A stretch of DNA of 7,993 nt, taken from Boseongicola sp. SB0675_bin_26 (lineage in GTDB: Bacteria; Pseudomonadota; Alphaproteobacteria; Rhodobacterales; Rhodobacteraceae). Where the stretch lies: NCBI GenBank assembly GCA_009843725.1, contig VYCX01000033.1, positions 1 to 7,993 of the forward strand, written 5' to 3'. A program made the position numbers and the translations under genes. Below the pieces are notes generated by a model, which saw only the letters and a list, made by a program, of their open reading frames with translations, did no database searches and was not told the DNA's origin. Shown piece by piece: positions 5,389 through 7,993 of this stretch (position 1 is its first letter; the number at the start of each line of letters is the position of its first letter).

Positions 5389-7043
5389 TACCGTGCGAAT
5401 TTCTTGTACTTGATGCGCTTCGGTTCCACGGCGCCCGGGCCGAGTCGCCGTTTCTTGTCTTCCTCGTAGTCCTCGAAATTGCCTTCAAACCATTCCACGC
5501 TGGCCTCGTCCTCGAAGGCGAGCATATGGGTGCAGATTCGGTCGAGGAAGAAGCGGTCATGCGAGATGACCACCGCGCATCCTGCAAAGTCGACGAGGGC
5601 GTCCTCCAGGGCTCTCAATGTTTCCACGTCGAGGTCGTTGGTCGGCTCGTCCAGAAGCAGGACGTTGCCTCCGGCCTTCAGGAGCTTTGCCATGTGGACG
5701 CGGTTTCGTTCGCCTCCCGACAGCATCCCGATCTTCTTTTGCTGGTCCCCGCCCCGGAAATTGAATGCAGAACAGTAGGCACGGCTGTTCAGCCTGGCAT
5801 CGCCGAGCTCGATGATCTCGGCGCCCGACGAGATTTCCTCCCAGACGGTCGCGTTGGCGTCCAGATCGTCACGGGACTGGTCGACATAGGCAAGCTGCAC
5901 CGTGTCGCCGAACTCTATGCCTCCGCCGTCGGGCTGTTCCTGGCCGGCAAGCAACCGGAACAGGGTGGTCTTTCCGGCACCGTTCGGGCCGATGACGCCG
6001 ACGATTCCGCCGGGCGGCAGGCTGAAGGACAGGTCTTCGATCAGGAGCTTCTCGCCCATGGCCTTCTTGAGACCGTTCACCTCGATCACCTTTGAACCGA
6101 GGCGCGGTCCGTTCGGGATGATGATCTGGGCGCGCGAGAGCTTCTCGCTCTCGGAGCGTGCCGCGAGTTCGTTGTAGGCGTTGATCCGTGCTTTCTGCTT
6201 TGCCTGGCGTGCCTTCGCGCCCTGACGGATCCATTCGAGTTCGCGTTCAAGCGTCTTCTGGCGCGCACGATCTTCCCGGGCCTCCTGCGCGAGGCGTCTG
6301 GCCTTTTGTTCGAGCCAGGCCGAGTAGTTGCCCTCGTAGGGAATGCCGCGGCCGCGGTCGAGCTCAAGGATCCATCCAGTGATGTCGTCCAGGAAGTAGC
6401 GGTCGTGCGTGACGATGAGACAAGTGCCCTTGTAGTTGATGAGGTGCTGCTGGAGCCATGCGACGGTTTCGGCATCGAGATGGTTGGTCGGCTCGTCAAG
6501 CAGGAGCATGTCCGGAGCTTCAAGGAGAAGCCTGCAAATCGCGACGCGGCGCTTCTCGCCGCCGGATAGCGAGTCGACCTCTGCGTCGTCCGCAGGACAG
6601 CGCAGGGCCTCCATCGCAACATCGATCTGGGCGTCGAGGTCCCAGAGGTTCCGCGAGTCGATCTCGTCCTGAAGCTGCGCCATTTCCTCGGCCGTGTCTT
6701 CCGAGTAGTTCATTGCGAGTTCGTTGAAGCGATCAAGCTTGGCCTTGTTCGCCGATACGCCCAGCATCACGTTCTCGCGAACGTTGAGGGAGTCATCCAG
6801 TTGAGGCTCCTGCGGCAGGTATCCGACACGTATGCCGTCGGCCGCCCAGGCTTCTCCCGTGAATTCGTTGTCCAGCCCGGCCATGATTCGCATCAGGGTC
6901 GACTTGCCCGCGCCGTTGACGCCCACGACACCGATCTTGACACCCGGCAGAAAGGAAAGGCGGATGTTCTCGAGGCATTTCCGGTTGCCCGGAAGCACCT
7001 TTGACACTCCGTCCATGTGGTAGACGAACTGGTGAGCCTTCAT
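5388..7043 (-). CDS. ettA: Energy-dependent translational throttle protein EttA (ABC-F ATPase)
   Basis: A 551-residue protein, the normal EttA length, with two ABC domains and no membrane segment. ABC1: Walker A GVNGAGKST (41-49), signature LSGGE (159-163), Walker B LLLDEPTNHLD (180-190, Glu184), switch His213. The arm insertion lies at about 95-140. The basic inter-domain linker at about 240-305 (RQGAKARQAKQKAR) is typical of ABC-F proteins. ABC2: GPNGAGKT (352-359), LSGGE (441-445), LLLDEPTNDLD (462-472, Glu466), His495. The basic C-terminal end reads PKRIKYKKFA. EttA binds the ribosomal E site and gates entry into elongation according to ATP/ADP. ATG 7043 has GGAG nine bases ahead (7056-7053). 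It is the first gene of a two-gene unit with the EamA transporter. No damage is seen. Confidence 0.97.
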   Translation of the reverse strand: MKAHQFVYHMDGVSKVLPGNRKCLENIRLSFLPGVKIGVVGVNGAGKSTLMRIMAGLDNEFTGEAWAADGIRVGYLPQEPQLDDSLNVRENVMLGVSANKAKLDRFNELAMNYSEDTAEEMAQLQDEIDSRNLWDLDAQIDVAMEALRCPADDAEVDSLSGGEKRRVAICRLLLEAPDMLLLDEPTNHLDAETVAWLQQHLINYKGTCLIVTHDRYFLDDITGWILELDRGRGIPYEGNYSAWLEQKARRLAQEAREDRARQKTLERELEWIRQGAKARQAKQKARINAYNELAARSESEKLSRAQIIIPNGPRLGSKVIEVNGLKKAMGEKLLIEDLSFSLPPGGIVGVIGPNGAGKTTLFRLLAGQEQPDGGGIEFGDTVQLAYVDQSRDDLDANATVWEEISSGAEIIELGDARLNSRAYCSAFNFRGGDQQKKIGMLSGGERNRVHMAKLLKAGGNVLLLDEPTNDLDVETLRALEDALVDFAGCAVVISHDRFFLDRICTHMLAFEDEASVEWFEGNFEDYEEDKKRRLGPGAVEPKRIKYKKFAR

Positions 7044-7590
7044 CTGGCTTTTCTCCGTTCAGCGTTTCCGGGTGGATGTAGCCCGATGGCAGGGGTGACG
7101 CAATTGGCGCCGGCGTCAGGCATCTTTCGGACTTGATCCACGGTTTCCGGATGCGTTGGCAACAGCAAGGTCCGGGAATGGCCTCGGACGGTGATGCACT
7201 GCTTGATGTCCAGGCGATGGCCCGCGAGGCGAAGGAGCGCCACGGACAATGGCGGAGGGCGGAAGGCAAGGCAGGTTGCTGGCTGTACGCTCCTGAGCCT
7301 GATACTTCACATTCCGGTGGGTGACGGTGCATACGTGTACGGGCGTCGCTGCCGGGAGGTGACGATCAGGGCGGGCGCAGGAGCCCGCGCCAGGTGATCA
7401 TGAAGGCCGAGGATGAGTGGCCGGTGCCCTTGTGTGATCGGCAAGAGAATTGCATCGGCCAGAAGGAGCGCGGGAGGAATCGGGCCATGATCTGGGTCAA
7501 CACCGTCGGGAACCGGCGTGCAACGGGCGTTGGCGGAGCTGGCACGTCACGGACATTTCCACCGCCGGGTCCAGTTGAGGGAAACGGGTG
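7044..7590. other. Divergent intergenic region between ettA and the PLP enzyme gene
   Basis: 547 bases that should hold the promoters of both flanking genes. No ORF here has recognisable motifs: several frames stay open for 60-130 codons, as is common in GC-rich DNA, but none has family character or a clear start signal. A hairpin GCGGGC-GCAGGA-GCCCGC lies at 7371-7388 without a following T run. On the ettA side TTGCGT and TACATC are spaced 17 bases apart, a weak promoter candidate. A small regulatory RNA or a decayed gene cannot be excluded. Confidence 0.5.
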
Positions 7591-7993
7591 ATGTCGAGCA
7601 AGGACATGCATCGGAAGCTGAACATCGTTTCCGGTCCGACACCGTTGGCCGTGTCCGAGCGAATGTCCGAGCTGTTGGGGGTCGAGCTGTTCATCAAGCG
7701 GGATGATTTGGCGGGACCGACCTTTGGCGGAAACAAGGCGCGGCAGCTGGAGTACCATTTTGGCGCGGCATTGTCGGAAGGTGCCGATACGATCCTGATC
7801 ACTGGCGCAGTGCAGTCAAATTTCGCTCGACTGGCGGTCGCGGTTGCACGAGCGCAGGGGATGCAACCGATCGTGCAGTTGGAAGACCGCGTCCCGGGCA
7901 AGTCGAACCGCTACCGAGAATCCGGCAACGTGTTTCTCTCGCGGCTCATGGGCGCCGAGATCATGACTTATCCCCAGGGTGAGGACGAGGCCG
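7591..7993 (+). CDS. PLP-dependent D-cysteine desulfhydrase / ACC deaminase-like enzyme, N-terminal part
   Basis: The first 134 residues of a protein cut by the right edge; the family usually has about 320-345. Fold-type II PLP enzyme motifs are clear: GPTPL (15-19), ELFIKRDDL (32-40), then FGGNKARQLEY (45-55), where Lys49 is the expected Schiff-base lysine. TGAVQSNFARLAVAVA (71-86) is the substrate/cofactor loop, followed by LEDRVPG and SGNVFLSRLMGAEI. In most relatives the residue after QSN is His or Gln; here it is Phe78. Related enzymes are D-cysteine desulfhydrase, 1-aminocyclopropane-1-carboxylate deaminase and L-cysteate sulfo-lyase; the N-terminal half does not decide between them, though the RVPG and SGNVFL stretches look more like the D-cysteine/cysteate branch. 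ATG 7591 is chosen because GAGGG (7577-7581) lies nine bases ahead; an in-frame ATG at 7606 is less well spaced. Confidence 0.88.
   Translation, partial: MSSKDMHRKLNIVSGPTPLAVSERMSELLGVELFIKRDDLAGPTFGGNKARQLEYHFGAALSEGADTILITGAVQSNFARLAVAVARAQGMQPIVQLEDRVPGKSNRYRESGNVFLSRLMGAEIMTYPQGEDEA

Noticed and set aside
5331..6095. 254-codon plus-strand ORF over ettA
   Set aside because: Antisense to the second ABC domain of EttA; the apparent order is an image of EttA codons.
7371..7388. GC hairpin as an intrinsic terminator
   Set aside because: No T run follows on either strand, and neither flanking gene reads toward it as an end.
7394..7591. Plus-strand 65-codon ORF, and an overlapping frame (7488-7706) reading QRALAELARHGHFHRR, considered as a decayed regulator upstream of the PLP enzyme
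   Set aside because: No domain can be built from the neighbouring frames and no start signal is seen. The stretch is too short to call a remnant.

Overview
The window looks like the right-hand end of a genomic island joined to chromosome of a GC-rich alphaproteobacterium. The style of the chromosomal proteins (the long SRAP fragment, EttA, the EamA transporter and the D-cysteine desulfhydrase-like enzyme) suggests Rhodobacterales or a relative. This is an inference from protein character, since no taxonomic marker such as rRNA is present.

Island side (about 1-4069), everything transcribed leftward. From right to left it holds two complete tyrosine recombinases in a tight pair (3942-2815, then 2818-1658, joined by an ATGA overlap), then a roughly 370-bp non-coding stretch with a promoter (about 1311-1340). 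That promoter serves a gene string: a 75-residue protein with a C-terminal G-G-x-A-R-A...L-S-P-x-R-R type motif (1288-1061), a 243-residue membrane protein ending in a 10-residue tandem repeat (1053-322), a 20-codon leader ORF (249-187), and the start of a type I restriction endonuclease subunit R (190 to the window edge). The leader stop overlaps the hsdR start as ATGA, so the two are probably translationally coupled. Only the N-terminal nuclease part of hsdR is in the window.

Junction. Immediately right of the recombinases, a plus-strand SRAP (YedK/HMCES-type) gene begins in mid-domain at about 4069. Its C-terminal half is well preserved, but the N-terminal half with the catalytic Cys2 is absent. 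The simplest reading is that the island inserted into this gene. The missing half should lie beyond the left edge if the island is intact.

Chromosome side (4069-7993). The SRAP remnant converges on a DMT/EamA transporter (5388-4471), which follows ettA (7043-5388), a ribosome-bound ABC-F ATPase, with a one-base TAATG overlap. A 547-bp divergent intergenic region with no convincing gene separates ettA from the start of a rightward PLP-dependent D-cysteine desulfhydrase/ACC deaminase-like gene (7591 to the edge).

The most novel part is the small-protein plus repeat-membrane-protein operon placed directly ahead of hsdR on a recombinase-bearing island. Its function cannot be read from sequence, and a defence-associated role is only a hypothesis from position.
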